From positions 21,741,079 through 21,805,078 of the forward strand of contig CM049307.1 of NCBI GenBank assembly GCA_026874595.1: DNA of 64,000 nt, written 5' to 3'. The notes beneath the pieces are model-generated. The model worked only from the letters and a program-made list of their open reading frames with translations, was not told the DNA's origin and made no database searches. The translations under genes were made by a program, and so were the position numbers. Origin of the DNA: Sipunculus nudus. Lineage: Eukaryota > Annelida > Sipuncula > Golfingiida > Sipunculidae. How positions within the stretch are numbered: position 1 is the stretch's first letter; each line of letters opens with the position of its first letter. Shown piece after piece: positions 37,296 through 48,800 of this stretch.

Positions 37296-38790
37296 ATATT
37301 TTAAACAGTTATGCTTAGCTGCAGTACATTTGAAATGGGTCACACATATATCAAATTGGAAAAATGTGATATCTAGATATTTTATAGATTTATATTAAAA
37401 TAGTGGTCCCACTTTTGTCTGCGAGTCACCCCCTATCCAAACCTAAAGAAAAATTGACGTCACTGGATAAAATGGTTAAAGTGGTAGCGACATTTGGGAG
37501 ACGGTGACCTAAGCTTGCTTTTATCTATGTTCACAGATGTTGTGTAAGTTGGCCGGGTATCGCCCGGGAGTTATCATTTTGCGTGTAATGGTCGTTGGGG
37601 GAGAAGAAGATGTGGATGATAGATTATTTCTCCTTGCGTAACCGGACGATGACTAGTCCCTGGCTTGTGAAGGGTTAGAAAAGATGTTTAGTCTAAATTG
37701 GAATGAATAAAATCGATCCCACCGAGACGTCCCCCGTCCTTGGACCTGAAGACCGACCGCATGTGTCAGCCTTCTTGCGTGTTTTAGCAGTCATTGCTCA
37801 CTTTAAAGACCGCGGGAGATGTGTCAATAAAACTGATTTATACCCATGCGATTTAACAACTTAATGATAGGCTTAGTGAGTTAAAAGAAAAATAAAAGAT
37901 TAATGAAAGTAATGAGGTAGCTAAAACGAAGCTAAATCAGTTCATTTCCTCCAGCTGACCGGAAATTGTGTAGGATGCATTCTGAGAGTAGCTTTAGCAA
38001 ATCATGTGGAAAGAGGATGAAGAATTTGGAATTTTACATTGCCCATCTATGTACTATCCTGTGCGGATATCAGATCCCGACCCTTCAGATGTAAACAAGG
38101 TTAGAGGGTATAACAAACGAACACGATTAAAAAATTCCCAGAGATTATATCGTTGAACATGAGGGCGGCTTCAACCGTTCATTTTTGAACTAAACTTGAC
38201 TTTGATGCTTTGCCGGACAGGGCTTACGTGAAGCCACCATGGCGGTCCTGCAGAGGTGCGCACCAGAACTGGGGTTAGGTCAAAACTTTTTCCCTGTAAT
38301 ACTTAAATTGCATACATTTCTTTTATTTAGTTATGTGTCATTCCGTAAATTAAAGCTAATTAGTGCGTCGACATACCATATTCAGTCTACCTTTAAAAAG
38401 CGCTACTTATATCAGTTTCTGACGTAGCTAAATCTAAATTTCCGTAAAAAAAACATGTTTTACTATGAAAGATGTAAACACATTGTAATTATTGATGAAC
38501 TTTGTATAAACATTTTATTGACAAATAGTTCAATAAAACGAATGATACGGTAGATATATCATTTATGTTATATTGATAGTTATCACTGATCAAAAAGCCA
38601 AAGTATGATCTCGAGGTGTACAAAGGGACAATGGTTAAGAGCTGATTGTAAGGTGGCACTCAAAGGCTCAGTGTATGTTGAATGACATATACAGTATCAG
38701 CAAATATGCGTTTGGGAGACAAAAATTTTGTTTTAGAAACTATATTAACTTATTCAGTTCCTTATACAGAAGCGGAACCTTGCGGTTGAC
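37296..38790. other. Stretch without a supported gene
   Basis: No recognisable gene. Frames at 38239 and 38675 have no identifiable domain; the second runs into the C-rich repeat. Confidence 0.5.
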
Positions 38791-38982
38791 AGGGGGTCCG
38801 ACCATCTCACCCCCCCCCCCCCCCCACCCCTTTCAGCCGAAGCAACATAATTTAAAGGGTTTAAGACCGATTTTGTGGCCTGGACCCCCCTTTTTTCGGA
38901 CCTTGGGACCCTTTTGTTAGGTTTTATCATAAGTATTCCTGGGTTGAACCCCTCCTTTTCCTAAATCCTGGATCCGCACCTG
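38791..38982 (+). repeat. C-rich dispersed repeat R2, copy 2
   Basis: Second copy of the 2031-2219 repeat in the same orientation. Its end GATCCGCACCTG abuts the target duplication of the MITE at 38986. Confidence 0.7.
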
Positions 38983-38985
38983 TTA

Positions 38986-39342
38986 AGCCGCGTTTACCGG
39001 GCGCGCAAAATGCGATATGCTGGAGTGCGGCAGCAGAACGCGGTATTCAGAATGCGATATTAAATTGTATTGTGGCGAGTGGTAAAACACTGCGATATGA
39101 TGTCAAATCCCGCTAGGTCGCGCTGCATCTATAGTTCATGCATATGGTAACCAGGGCCCATGGGCGCTATACCATGCACGGTATGCGGATCCAATTCTCC
39201 CCTAAGAATTCCATTTTACCGCGTGTCTCATGCCGCATAACGCGTGCCCGGTAAACGCTTTATGATAAAATAACCAGAGCGAAAAATATTTTTTTTTTTT
39301 GCATTGCGCTTGCCGCATACCGCGCGCCCGGTAAACGCAGCT
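38986..39342. mobile_element. MITE with TTA target duplication, Harbinger-like
   Basis: The 357-bp element has inverted ends AGC(C/T)GCGTTTACCGGGCGCGC and is flanked by TTA at 38983-38985 and 39343-39345. Three-base TWA duplications are typical of PIF/Harbinger. The body is rich in GCGATATG, ATGCGG and GCCGCAT words. A second copy of the right terminal repeat (GTGCCCGGTAAACGC) sits about 85 bp inside the right end. No ORF. Confidence 0.82.
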
Positions 39343-39345
39343 TTA

Positions 39346-41749
39346 TTCCGTAATGCTATTGAAACCAAATTCATATATAAGACTAATTTATCCTGTCAAA
39401 AATAAGTCGAAACCTCTTACCTCCTGGGAACTTTCCTATTTGAACTACCTATTGTGTTCTTGATACATCTTGTTCTGCCACTCCCATGCACACCATTATT
39501 TGTTAATCGCTGGAGTGGTAGAACTACTGTTGGGGGTAGATTTCTGTTTAAAGAAATAGCCATCGCTTCTCTGAATTATAATAACCTTAGCAAGTAAGGT
39601 TATTAAATATATTAAACATCAAGTACTTTATTCAAAGCATTTAAAAACTGTAATTTCCATGGTGCTTTAGGACACTAACTGACCTAATCATGAATTATAC
39701 GTGACCTTAAATAGCATATCCAATGAATTTAAAATCATGAGGAAAGCAGTTTATGAGCAACCAATCTGGTTACCGTTGGCAATGTAAATTAACAGTCATT
39801 TACCTGACAAGCGCAAAACTTGCATAACTTGGGTGACTCTCTCAAAATCAACAGGAACACCTATAGTCTGTACCAGAAACTTGTGCCCATGTTTCAGAAT
39901 GATTTCGAGATATATTCATCACCTGAGAACAGACATTAACTAGACTTCTTAATTGTAACTGTCATATAGGACAGTTACGGATCTTCAACTATCCCCCTAC
40001 CAACCCAACACCCCAAATTCCAATTCTTTTGCATTTCCACTGATCTAACTTAATATCCATTTCAAATATTGTGGATAGAATTATAGTTCTGTGAAACAAA
40101 TGAAATTAAGGCGTTCTTTCTTGAGTTTTCACATATGAGCTGAAAATGCCGAAGTCACATTTTCGTATTTTGCATATGATTCCAAAACTGTTCAAGATAT
40201 CGCTGGCAAACTTACTACTACATTCCTTCATTTTAAGTGACACGTGTCGGTAAAGGATTCAGCTTTCTGGGTCAAATGGTTTATCCGGAAACGTAGTCTA
40301 TCTGAAAAGTGCTGAGTCACATACCTCATATTGTTCGAATGAGTGATTTAAAGATGTTTCCACAGAGATGCTGGGGACCATATTTGGTAATAGTATTTTT
40401 AATGCTTATCCATTTGTCTGTACCTCTTATAGATAAGAAGAAAATGGTCATAAAATCTGTTAAAAATCGCACTTTTTGATGCATGTGATTTTAATAAATA
40501 GATTAAGGTCACTGAAACTGGGTCAAAGTAACCGGCCAATGGTAAGGTACATCTGGGGTATAGGTATAAATGAAATCGGAAGAAAAAAGTGCAGATTAAT
40601 ACTTATAATAATGCCATAAAAATATCTACATGGATGCATAGGTGGAGATAAGCAAATCAAGCTGATGATGTCAGTCAATTCGACAACAAAGGAGACCTAC
40701 CGTTTGGACGGCACTATTGTCTCATAAACAGCTTCTCTGAAACCTAGACTTGTCAACCCATCTGTGCGGGATCGTTTTTCAGGCTCATGTGCATAATTAT
40801 AGGTCAAAGGGGAGGAACACAAGGGCTGTGGTGGTTAAGTCGATTGTAAATTTCAAATCACAACACATGACTTGCATAAAAGGGATCGAGTGTCTGCAGT
40901 CTCTGTTTTGTTTGGAAATAATCCAAGGCCGGGATTGACAGCACTAGAAAACAATTATTGATGGGCTTCTCTCGGTCACACAAAACAAATTAATATCTGT
41001 CTGAAGAACTGGCAAGCAAGCGGCAAAGGCGGTCTTTCTCAGACTACTCTTTTCTGTGACCCGTCTTTAAGAGAAAAGTAACACATCTTTGACAAATGGG
41101 CTTATATTCATCAGGGAGGCGCAACCTAAATCAGAAACAGTCCTGTGAGGAATAAATGTATAATTATGTAGAAAATGAGAATTTAGGTGGCGATGGTTAC
41201 AACCAGACAGGTGCTTTTTAATTAAGCATGAAAAATCACAGGTTCATAATCTAAGGCAAGAAGTCACATAATATGCACGAGTTCCTCGTGCGACATATTT
41301 AAAAGTCTATGACTACATTTTATAGGCCTCGCCGGTCGAATGAAGAAAGATTCATTTTTTTTTTTTCAACATCCAAAATCAGCGCTTAAGGTCGTAATTA
41401 TGATACGTGTCGTGATCGCGATAACTGCCACATAGTGGAGTCGCATGTTACAAAAAAGATGCCTTGTATTTTGCTTGCTAAAACAGTTTATCAGTTTCTG
41501 CTGGATAAACAGAGCTTGGAAATTTTTATTATCATTGCTGAAACCTTCAACTTTTCCCTGGATGGAATGGAATGGGAACCGGTAGTGGCCTTAATGGTTG
41601 TGATGGTATCGTTTCTTGTGTTCTGGTGGTACAGGAGTGCCATGAATAATTCCAATGTATATGAAATACATATTGCTCAACACACACACACATATATATA
41701 TACACATATTTACAACGAGTGAATGCGTGTTAGTCTTTAAGTGTAGATA
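39346..41749. other. Stretch without a supported gene
   Basis: No recognisable gene or repeat. A frame at 41435-41722 includes a short hydrophobic stretch (VVALMVVMVSFLVFWW) that could be read as a membrane segment, but it ends in an ACAC/TATA microsatellite and has no other support. Confidence 0.45.
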
Positions 41750-41837
41750 ATAAGGTGAATACGACCTTGTGTCTACTTACTGTTTAGTTTGTTCACGTGT
41801 TTTCAAAGCTTAGAGCTCCTTCATCAGATGGCCAGTC
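41750..41837 (-). repeat. Possible Penelope-type repeat end with hammerhead-like core
   Basis: On the minus strand CTGATGA is followed by a possible short stem (GGAGCT/AGCTTT around CTA) and GAAAAC, the order of a hammerhead core. Similar CTGATGAAGG-GAAAC phrases occur at ends of Penelope-like retroelements. Stem I and stem III partners are not convincing here, so catalytic activity is not claimed. Confidence 0.3.
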
Positions 41838-41922
41838 AATATATATATATATATATATAAATTATAAATATAAATATAAATTATAAATTATAAATATAAA
41901 TATAAATATAAATTATAATTTA
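41838..41922. repeat. (TA)n and (ATAAAT)n microsatellite
   Basis: A TA run passes into alternating ATAAATT and ATAAAT units. Confidence 0.93.
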
Positions 41923-42239
41923 ACCGGAAGGGACCTGATTGAATATATGTTTATCCACTAGTAAGATTTTTAATTGTTAGATATATGAAATATGATTTTG
42001 CCTGGCAGGAGAATTCCTATCTTAATCTTAATGCTTGTGTCAAACATATTTATCCTTGGCTCTTATTTTACAAGTTTTGGTTTCTTGTATACCGTGGTAT
42101 AACACAGGATATCTGAATCATCAGCTCGAATTCAACTTCCTTCATTATTCAGGGATAATGATGCCAGTTATACCAATTATATGTGTAACCGGACACACAA
42201 AAGCGTTCCTACTGGCCTTGCTAGTGAAGCTTGCTTTAT

Positions 42240-42250
42240 TAGCGAAGCGG
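42240..42250 (+). promoter_or_regulatory. A-box-like element in the LTR
   Basis: TAGCGAAGCGG fits the polymerase III A-box consensus TRGCNNAGYNGG apart from one missing N. The same element recurs at 42509-42519 in the right LTR. Confidence 0.65.
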
Positions 42251-42282
42251 TAGAACGTCTGACTTGTGTGTCATAGTTTACG

Positions 42283-42292
42283 GGTTCGAACC
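42283..42292 (+). promoter_or_regulatory. B-box-like element in the LTR
   Basis: GGTTCGAACC is an exact B-box/T-loop sequence, 32 bp after the A-box, the normal spacing in a tRNA gene. The surrounding cloverleaf is decayed (acceptor and D-stem do not pair), so this is tRNA-derived promoter sequence rather than a functional tRNA gene. Confidence 0.7.
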
Positions 42293-42329
42293 CACATTCG
42301 GGCCTGGTTACTATTTCACCCGTTACAAA

Positions 42330-42347
42330 TGGTGTCAGAAGTGGGAT
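42330..42347 (+). other. Primer-binding site, tRNA-Leu type
   Basis: TGGTGTCAGAAGTGGGAT, two bases after the left LTR, is complementary to the 3' end of a eukaryotic tRNA-Leu including CCA. Confidence 0.85.
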
Positions 42348-42438
42348 CCGGGGAGTTGGTGTCGTGGCATCATGCACCACCCAGTTCACTTGTGTGACCC
42401 CCGGGATAGATCCCACGTTCTGGGGACAGAACGTCCTC

Positions 42439-42452
42439 GGAGAGGGGGTGAA
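42439..42452 (+). other. Polypurine tract
   Basis: GGAGAGGGGGTGAA immediately precedes the right LTR, the expected site for plus-strand priming. It contains one T. Confidence 0.75.
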
Positions 42453-42596
42453 TGTAACCGGACACACAAAAGCGTTCCTACTGGCCTTGCTAGTGAAGCT
42501 TGCTTTATTAGCGAAGCGGTAGAACGTCTGACTTGTGTGTCATAGTTTACGGGTTCGAACCCACATTCGGGCCTGGTTACTATTTCACCCGTTACA
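42453..42596 (+). repeat. 3' LTR of the TRIM
   Basis: 144 bp, identical by eye to 42184-42327, followed by the target duplication TATG. Confidence 0.93.
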
Positions 42597-42600
42597 TATG

Positions 42601-43760
42601 TAAAATTACGATTCCATGCGCTTTGACCTATTGTCAGTCATGTATAACATGCTTCAGTAGGATATCAGAATAATTTACGAACTACGCTATGATTCTGTTT
42701 ACTTACAAAACTATAACGTTAACAAGTCATTCATGGAATGAGTATATTCATGATTTTCCCCTAGGCCTGCAAATAGATGATAAAGATAGGAATTATTTTT
42801 TATAAATTTACTTAGAAATTCTTTATTTTGAGCATCATAATATAAGTATCTAAAACAGAGTTGCTGTTACAAATTAAAAATGTAAAGGTAATGACAATTA
42901 AGACTTCAGAAATAATACATCAACCATAATAATCCGACTTTTAAAAATTTATATCAGCTAGTGTAGCCGGCCCCCACATTATCCTTAATGCTAACTGTAA
43001 GATGTATCAAATATGAAGCATCATATGCACTTAATAATGCCATTTTAATTTTCTTACTCTTGATACCTATTGCAAGTCTTAATTCCAAGACTGTTTCAGT
43101 AGTATGATATAACAATGTAAGATCATAAACCTTACCTCCTTATTGTCTACGGACACTACGCATCATATGTTTTGATCTGGATTGATAAAAGATCTTCATT
43201 AAAGTCAATCTGTCTATATCCTTTCAAGAAATCTGTCCCGATAAACTTAATTAAATCTTAACCATAATGAAAATTTGTCAAAGTTTTAACATTGGAAATG
43301 CATTGTAATTAATGTAAGTGCAAGTGTGTTTTTTTTTTCAACAAAACTTGGTTAAACTCATCTCTCAATAAACTTCATAAAAAAATGTTGTTAATTCTTT
43401 AATGTATCACACACTCTTTGCGAGTATTTCCAGTTTCTTTGTTTGAAAAAGAAAATGAGTCATTACAGTATTTCTTGGTTCAGATATGTTTGGACAAGTC
43501 TGACATTAACATTACAAGTAATATCTTGCACAATGTTTCGTGTACCTTACAACATTTCCCAGGGATTGTACAGAGCGGGTTTGCTCAATGAAAATGTTTT
43601 GAAATTAAAATGAGTGTTGAAATAAATATACAATATTTTTTGTCTTTGAGAATTATGATTTAGGTTCTAAACTTGGGTAAATGTGAGTGGCCGTCTGAAC
43701 AGTAACATGACAACCATGGTTTTAAAATCTACTACAACAGGCATTTACCTCTACCATTTA
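42601..43760. other. AT-rich stretch without a supported gene
   Basis: A strong donor-like GAG|GTAAGG occurs on the minus strand near 43135 after an acceptor-like AATCCAG, but the 44-base segment between them has stops in all frames. Confidence 0.4.
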
Positions 43761-44207
43761 AATGTTAACTGCTTAGCAGCTCGTCTTCTTAATTTTAACA
43801 GCCACAAAGTCTCCTTTCATTGGTTCAGTGCTGAAATTTTTGAAAAGTTGTGAAATTAAATTATTTGCCAGTGTTAATTGTATTTCTAATTAATTCAGCC
43901 AATAAAACTACATATCATTTAGTCTTAAAAATAAAAAAAAATGATTAAAATATACCTTAAATTGACATTTTAATAGCTCGTTCAATGAATCTGTTAATAG
44001 CTCGTTCAGTGAATCTTAAATTAAATAAATTTTTAAGATAATACCAAATTTTCAATCGTAATTTTCAAAATAAAACAGGTAAAACTCACCTCAACAGTAG
44101 TTGTTAAATTCTTGTAAGCAAAACAGAACCTCAGCATCTTTGTAGAATATAATAGAATAATGAACAAATACTAGTAAACATGTTAGTTCACAAAATGAAA
44201 TTCCTAC

Positions 44208-44294
44208 CTGGACTCATTCACTGGTAATTTATAGTCTTTCTTAAGTGCATCATGAAGAGTACCCAAAGGATTCTCAAGGCCATTAGTTTGAAAA
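44208..44294 (-). CDS. Possible exon beside the transposase pseudogene
   Basis: An 87-bp open segment (containing NGLENPLGTLHDALKKDYK) lies between an acceptor-like CCCTAACAG and a donor-like CAG|GTAGGA on the minus strand. A second exon-like segment with donor GAG|GTGAGT ends at 44100, and a third near 43835-43790 encodes EPMKGDFVAVKIKK. They may be downstream exons of the transposase gene or of a host gene. Phases between them do not join cleanly. Confidence 0.3.
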
Positions 44295-44435
44295 CTGTTA
44301 GGGAAATATGCAATTAGGTAAAATAGTCAAAAATGCGATTTGATTTGCTTCAGCAGACTATATACTTCATACTGCCAAGTAGAGTCAAGTGTACATGTAT
44401 ACATAAATCAATGAAGGTCATTGTAGTTAACAAAC

Positions 44436-45771
44436 AAGGATACAAGCAGCATCAGCAATTATAGAATCACTGGTAGGCAGGCTGATTGGAACAATAGTGC
44501 GAGCATCCTTTGGGGTTACATGAGCCTTGTTAAGACATACTTTGATACTGTTTTTGCAACCTTCACAGTTGCAAGAGAGTTCCTTTTGACTGTACGCTGT
44601 ACTTCGGGTTTTGCCACAAAGATGAAGTCTCTCAAGCTGACTTCATGATTGTTTATGGTTGTGGCATCACGCTTTTGTGAACAAATACAGTGATCAAATA
44701 GATCTTTTGTTCCAGAAATGATATATTTGCCTGATAAACACAGCTTTGTGAGCAGAATTTTTTACTATTGCACCAAGACTGTCACATACATATTTCCTAT
44801 GTGAAGTTTCGAAAAAAAAATCTGATTACCATGGGTTCATTTTGGTTTTGTCCCCTGTGGTGAAGAATGGCAAAAGCCGTTTTGGACTTGGGTGGCACCA
44901 CCATCAGTCCATTAATGGACAGTTTCAATGTTACAGCTTGCCTTTTGTTTGATAAGCTTAAATGCTGCTTCTTCAAAAAGCTTCACAAAAAAGCATCATG
45001 TTTATTATCATCTGATAAGACAATAAGCCCATGTTAATGCAAAAGTGGGGAGGTGTTCTCTTCTTGTTAACAAAATAATATATCATCAAAGGGGTATAGG
45101 AATAATGGTGACATGCACCTTGTCAAAGAAAGCAGTAGCCATTTCATCCCTGCACCGACAGCTGTAGTTCTCTGCATAATCCATTACCATCTTCGCTTCC
45201 GATGGTTTTAGGGATGCCACACACTGCTGCGTTTGACTATGCTGCCATTTGGCACGAACGATATGTACAGGATAGATTTCCATGTCTTTCTCCGAATCGA
45301 TTTCCATGTCTTTCTCCGAATCTGTGAGCAGATCTGTTAAGTTAGTCTCTCTAGGTACACAGGAAACAACCCTTTTCTTTTGACAATGACCATCGTTATG
45401 CATTGTAATGTGTTCCCACTTTGACCATTTTACAGTTCTATCTGTGTATTAATTTCAGACCTCACTGAATTGTCAGTGCAGCTGTGGAACAACCTTCACA
45501 TTCTAGTCTCGGGCACTTGTCCTTGGGAAGACCATCATAATGACAAAGTGTGACCCTTGCCAAGTCCTTTTTGGAAGATTTCAGAGTCTGAGTAATTGAT
45601 TGCTTGCGGATACCTTCTTATGGATTCAGCCTTCAAAGCGACGTTACAGCACTTAATGCAGAGACACGTTCTCTGACTTGTTTCAGAAACTTTGCGAACT
45701 TGAATTGGTTTGTATTTTCTGAAAGTGGTGAAGCCAATTTTAGTGTTTGAGTGGTTTTTTTTTTTATACAT
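44436..45771 (-). pseudogene. Broken DDE-type transposase of an unnamed invertebrate family
   Basis: Several minus-strand pieces, in order, match a family I know only as uncharacterised transposase-like proteins of cnidarians and molluscs. They are FTTFRKYKPIQVRKVSET and RTCLCIKC (45771-45535), KWSKWEH (about 45430), AKWQHSQTQQ and VMDYAENYSCRCRDE (45250-45120), SDDNKHDA (about 45015), TDGGATQVQNGF (about 44900), and FFETSHRKYVCDSLGA (about 44815). The Asp of MDYAENY and of TDGG lie where catalytic acidic residues would be expected. Frames are broken by at least three shifts or stops, including after TIIPIPL near 45086, so it is non-functional. Superfamily is not assigned. Confidence 0.7.
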
Positions 45772-45879
45772 TACATCGGTGACAACAGTCGTCCCCAGTT
45801 CCAGGTATTGTTTTGTTTGAAGGTATTATTACACAGATAAGAAAACTACTTGCAACAATATATATATATATATTTATTT

Positions 45880-48800
45880 ATACCTATTAATATTTCACAT
45901 AGCAATAATTTCTATCCAAAAAGTGATCATTTTCTTTAACAATGAAATCTGCATCAAAACAGCCTCTCGGAGATTTCAGGTGAAAAAATATGAAGCCATA
46001 TTATTCAAACTGGTATCAATAATCTGTCTCTTTCCATGATTTAACTCATCTAAAAAATATGTTTATATTAGGTGGTTCTTGCAACAGTGTCATTTGGTAT
46101 TGTATCTGTGGCACAAGTTCTGCTTTGATGATTGTTATTTTTCCTTAAGGTGTCAGATTCTTTTTTGACCAGATTTTAATTAAATTTTGAATGCGTTCCA
46201 GTGCTGGTTTTTTAATTAAGTTGATATAGATTTTCAAGTATGTTATTAATATGGCCGCCAATGATTGTAACTGGCCCTTTTGTCAACTTTATACCTTAAC
46301 TTGTTATTTAATCTCTTTCATGCTCATGGCTTCTTATTGGCATAATTATAGTTGTTTTTACATTAATCTTAAAACCACTTATAGAATAAAATCTACGGAA
46401 TAATTTTAGAATTTGGTTTACTGTATCCAATTTGATATTTAAAGAAAATACAGTATCGTCAGCATATTGTGATATTCTATGTTCTACATTATTTATCTTT
46501 ATACCACTTATATCAGGACCATCCCATATTCTAGTTGCAAATAATTCTGCACCTAAAATATAATATACAAGATGAGCAAAATAGAAGACCTTGTATTGCC
46601 CCCCGCTAACTGGAAAGAAACATGAAGTCCACCCATTATTGATAACGCATGAGGAAATATCACAATAGAAAGTCTCAATCCACTTACAGAAAGCGTTTCC
46701 AAAATTGAAAATTTTAAGTGCTTTTTAGCCCTCAGCCCTTAGGCTGATGGGCTATTGTCGTCACCCAAGCTGTCCGTCCGTCCGTCCGTCCGGCGTCCGT
46801 TAACTTTTACCTTGTGAGCGGGATATCTTGAAAAGGATTCACCGTCAGAATTTTATTTCCTCGGTAAAGATGTATATCGACAAAATCTCGGTCAAGTTCG
46901 AAGATGGGTGACCTTGACCTTTTTTCTACATTTTAGAGCGCGATTATAGAAAAACACTTAGATGCTTATTACTCAGGAACCATTTGGTGGATTTTCACAA
47001 AACTTACTATGATTAATAGGACTGATAGTCTGTACCTGCTATACAAGTTTGGTGGCGCCACCTACAATTTCTGATTTTGATGAATTTTTATCGGATTTTT
47101 CAACTTTGGCCTTGTGAGCGGGATATCTCAAAAAGGATTCACCGTAAGAATTTTATTTTTTCGGTGAAGATGTATATTGACAAAATCTCGGTCAAGTTCG
47201 AAGATGGGTGACCTTGACCTATTTTTCTACGTTTTAGAGCTGATTATACATTTAGAAGCTTATTTCTCAGAAACCATTGGATGGATTTTCACAATACTTA
47301 CCATGATCATAGGGACTGATGGTCTGTAACTGCTGCACAAGTTTGGGGGCGCCACCTGCAATTTCTGATTTTGTATTGAATTTTTCTTGGATTTTTCAAC
47401 TCTGGCCTTGTCAGCGGGATATCTCTAAAAGGATTCACAATAGGAATTTTATTTCTTTGGTGAAGATGTATATCGACAAAAATCTCGTTCATGTTCGAAG
47501 ATGGGTGACCTTGACCTACTTTTCAAGGTCACAGAGCTTATTATAGAATAAAACTTAGAAGTTTATTTTTCAGGAAGCATTTGGTGGATTGTTATGAATC
47601 ATGGTACATACCTCTCCATTTTAAATTTATAACTGAGACATGTACAGATATACATCCATACGAGAACAGATACTTAGTACTTGTTACTGTTACCACCTCT
47701 AAACACTGTTCTTTGGCTGAGGGCTTTTGTCAGCTTCTGCTGATATTCTAGTTGTATAAATGCTAAATCAAACAATCGAGCGCCTTTTCAAAATCTATTA
47801 ACATTAGATTGCCTTTTATTTCATTTTTTTTTATTACGGAAAGTCATTAAATTATGAATTATGTTTTCGCCAGTGTATCGATTTGGTAGGGACCTGTTTG
47901 GTCTGGATGGATTAATCTTTGAAGTAATTTCTGCAGACTTACCGCTATACATTTAGTTATTCATGTACAGTCAAAATTAGGTAATGATATACGTCTCCAG
48001 TATTTAATAGTACAGATACTTGATTTTTGTAGGAATTAAAGTAATAATGCTTTGTCTTTAAGATATATTTACTTTTCCCAGAGAGAGAGTGAATGTTTAC
48101 AGGATGCCATCAGCTCTGATTTAATATCTTCCTAAAAAATGTCAAATCCACAGAAAGTCCATTAGTGCCAGGAGTTTTATCATTTTGAAAGGTTTTAAGG
48201 CAGCCAAACACTTCTCTTTTAGTTAACACTTGATTACAGCTAAACTGTTCTTCTTCAGTAATGATTTAAAATTATCTCTATCCTTGAAGAAATAAAAAAC
48301 ATTGCTTTTCTGATGAATTAAGTTGGTAAGCTGTATAGAGGGTTTCATAGAAATTCCTTGTTTCTTTCAAAACGTTTTCTGGTTCTGTTATATAGTGATA
48401 ATTTTATTTTAAATATTTTTATCGTAAAACCTTTTATCTAAATTCAGATAGTATTTTGATGGCATTTCTCCATCCATATGCCATCTTGCTTTACATCTGA
48501 ACATGGCTCCTCCTTTGTTTTCTTGTGGAATATTCTCCATTTTAAGTTTTGTATTTTTAATTTCTTCTAAAATTTTGATGTCCGGATTTAAATTATGTTG
48601 CTCTTCTAAATGTGTCATCTTTTTTCCAATTCTGACAAGGAATTCCTTTTTTGTTTATTTATTTAAGCAGCATTAGTTATCGTTGACCCCCTTATTTTGC
48701 ATTTAATAGTATCCAGTAACAAAGCAGGAATAGTGTATGGATTAAATTATTAAGTTTTTTAAGTTTGATTTAGAAGAGTACTATAATTTGGGTCGTTTAA

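Larger units (their letters stand above)
42184..42327 (+). repeat. 5' LTR of the TRIM
   Basis: 144 bp, TG...CA ends. It contains tRNA-like A and B boxes at 42240-42250 and 42283-42292. No obvious TATA box or poly-A signal was found. Confidence 0.93.
42184..42596 (+). mobile_element. TRIM: miniature LTR retrotransposon with identical LTRs
   Basis: Complete 413-bp element: 144-bp LTR, 125-bp interior, 144-bp LTR, flanked by TATG on both sides (42180-42183 and 42597-42600). The LTRs begin TGTAACCGG and end CCGTTACA and I find no difference between them, so insertion is recent. Directly inside the left LTR is an 18-base primer-binding site for tRNA-Leu, and directly before the right LTR a purine-rich tract. 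The interior has no coding capacity, so gag-pol proteins must come from another element. The 4-base duplication is compatible with Ty3/Gypsy-type integration, which is an inference. Open frames here (42177-42467 minus, 42264-42545 plus) are shadows. Confidence 0.92.

Noticed and set aside
42233-42310. A functional tRNA gene inside the LTR
   Set aside because: A and B boxes are good, but acceptor and D-stems do not pair and the T-stem has mismatches, so only a tRNA-derived promoter is claimed.
42177-42545. Overlapping 93-96 codon frames in the TRIM
   Set aside because: Both run through LTRs, primer-binding site and interior. The structure is explained by the retroelement.
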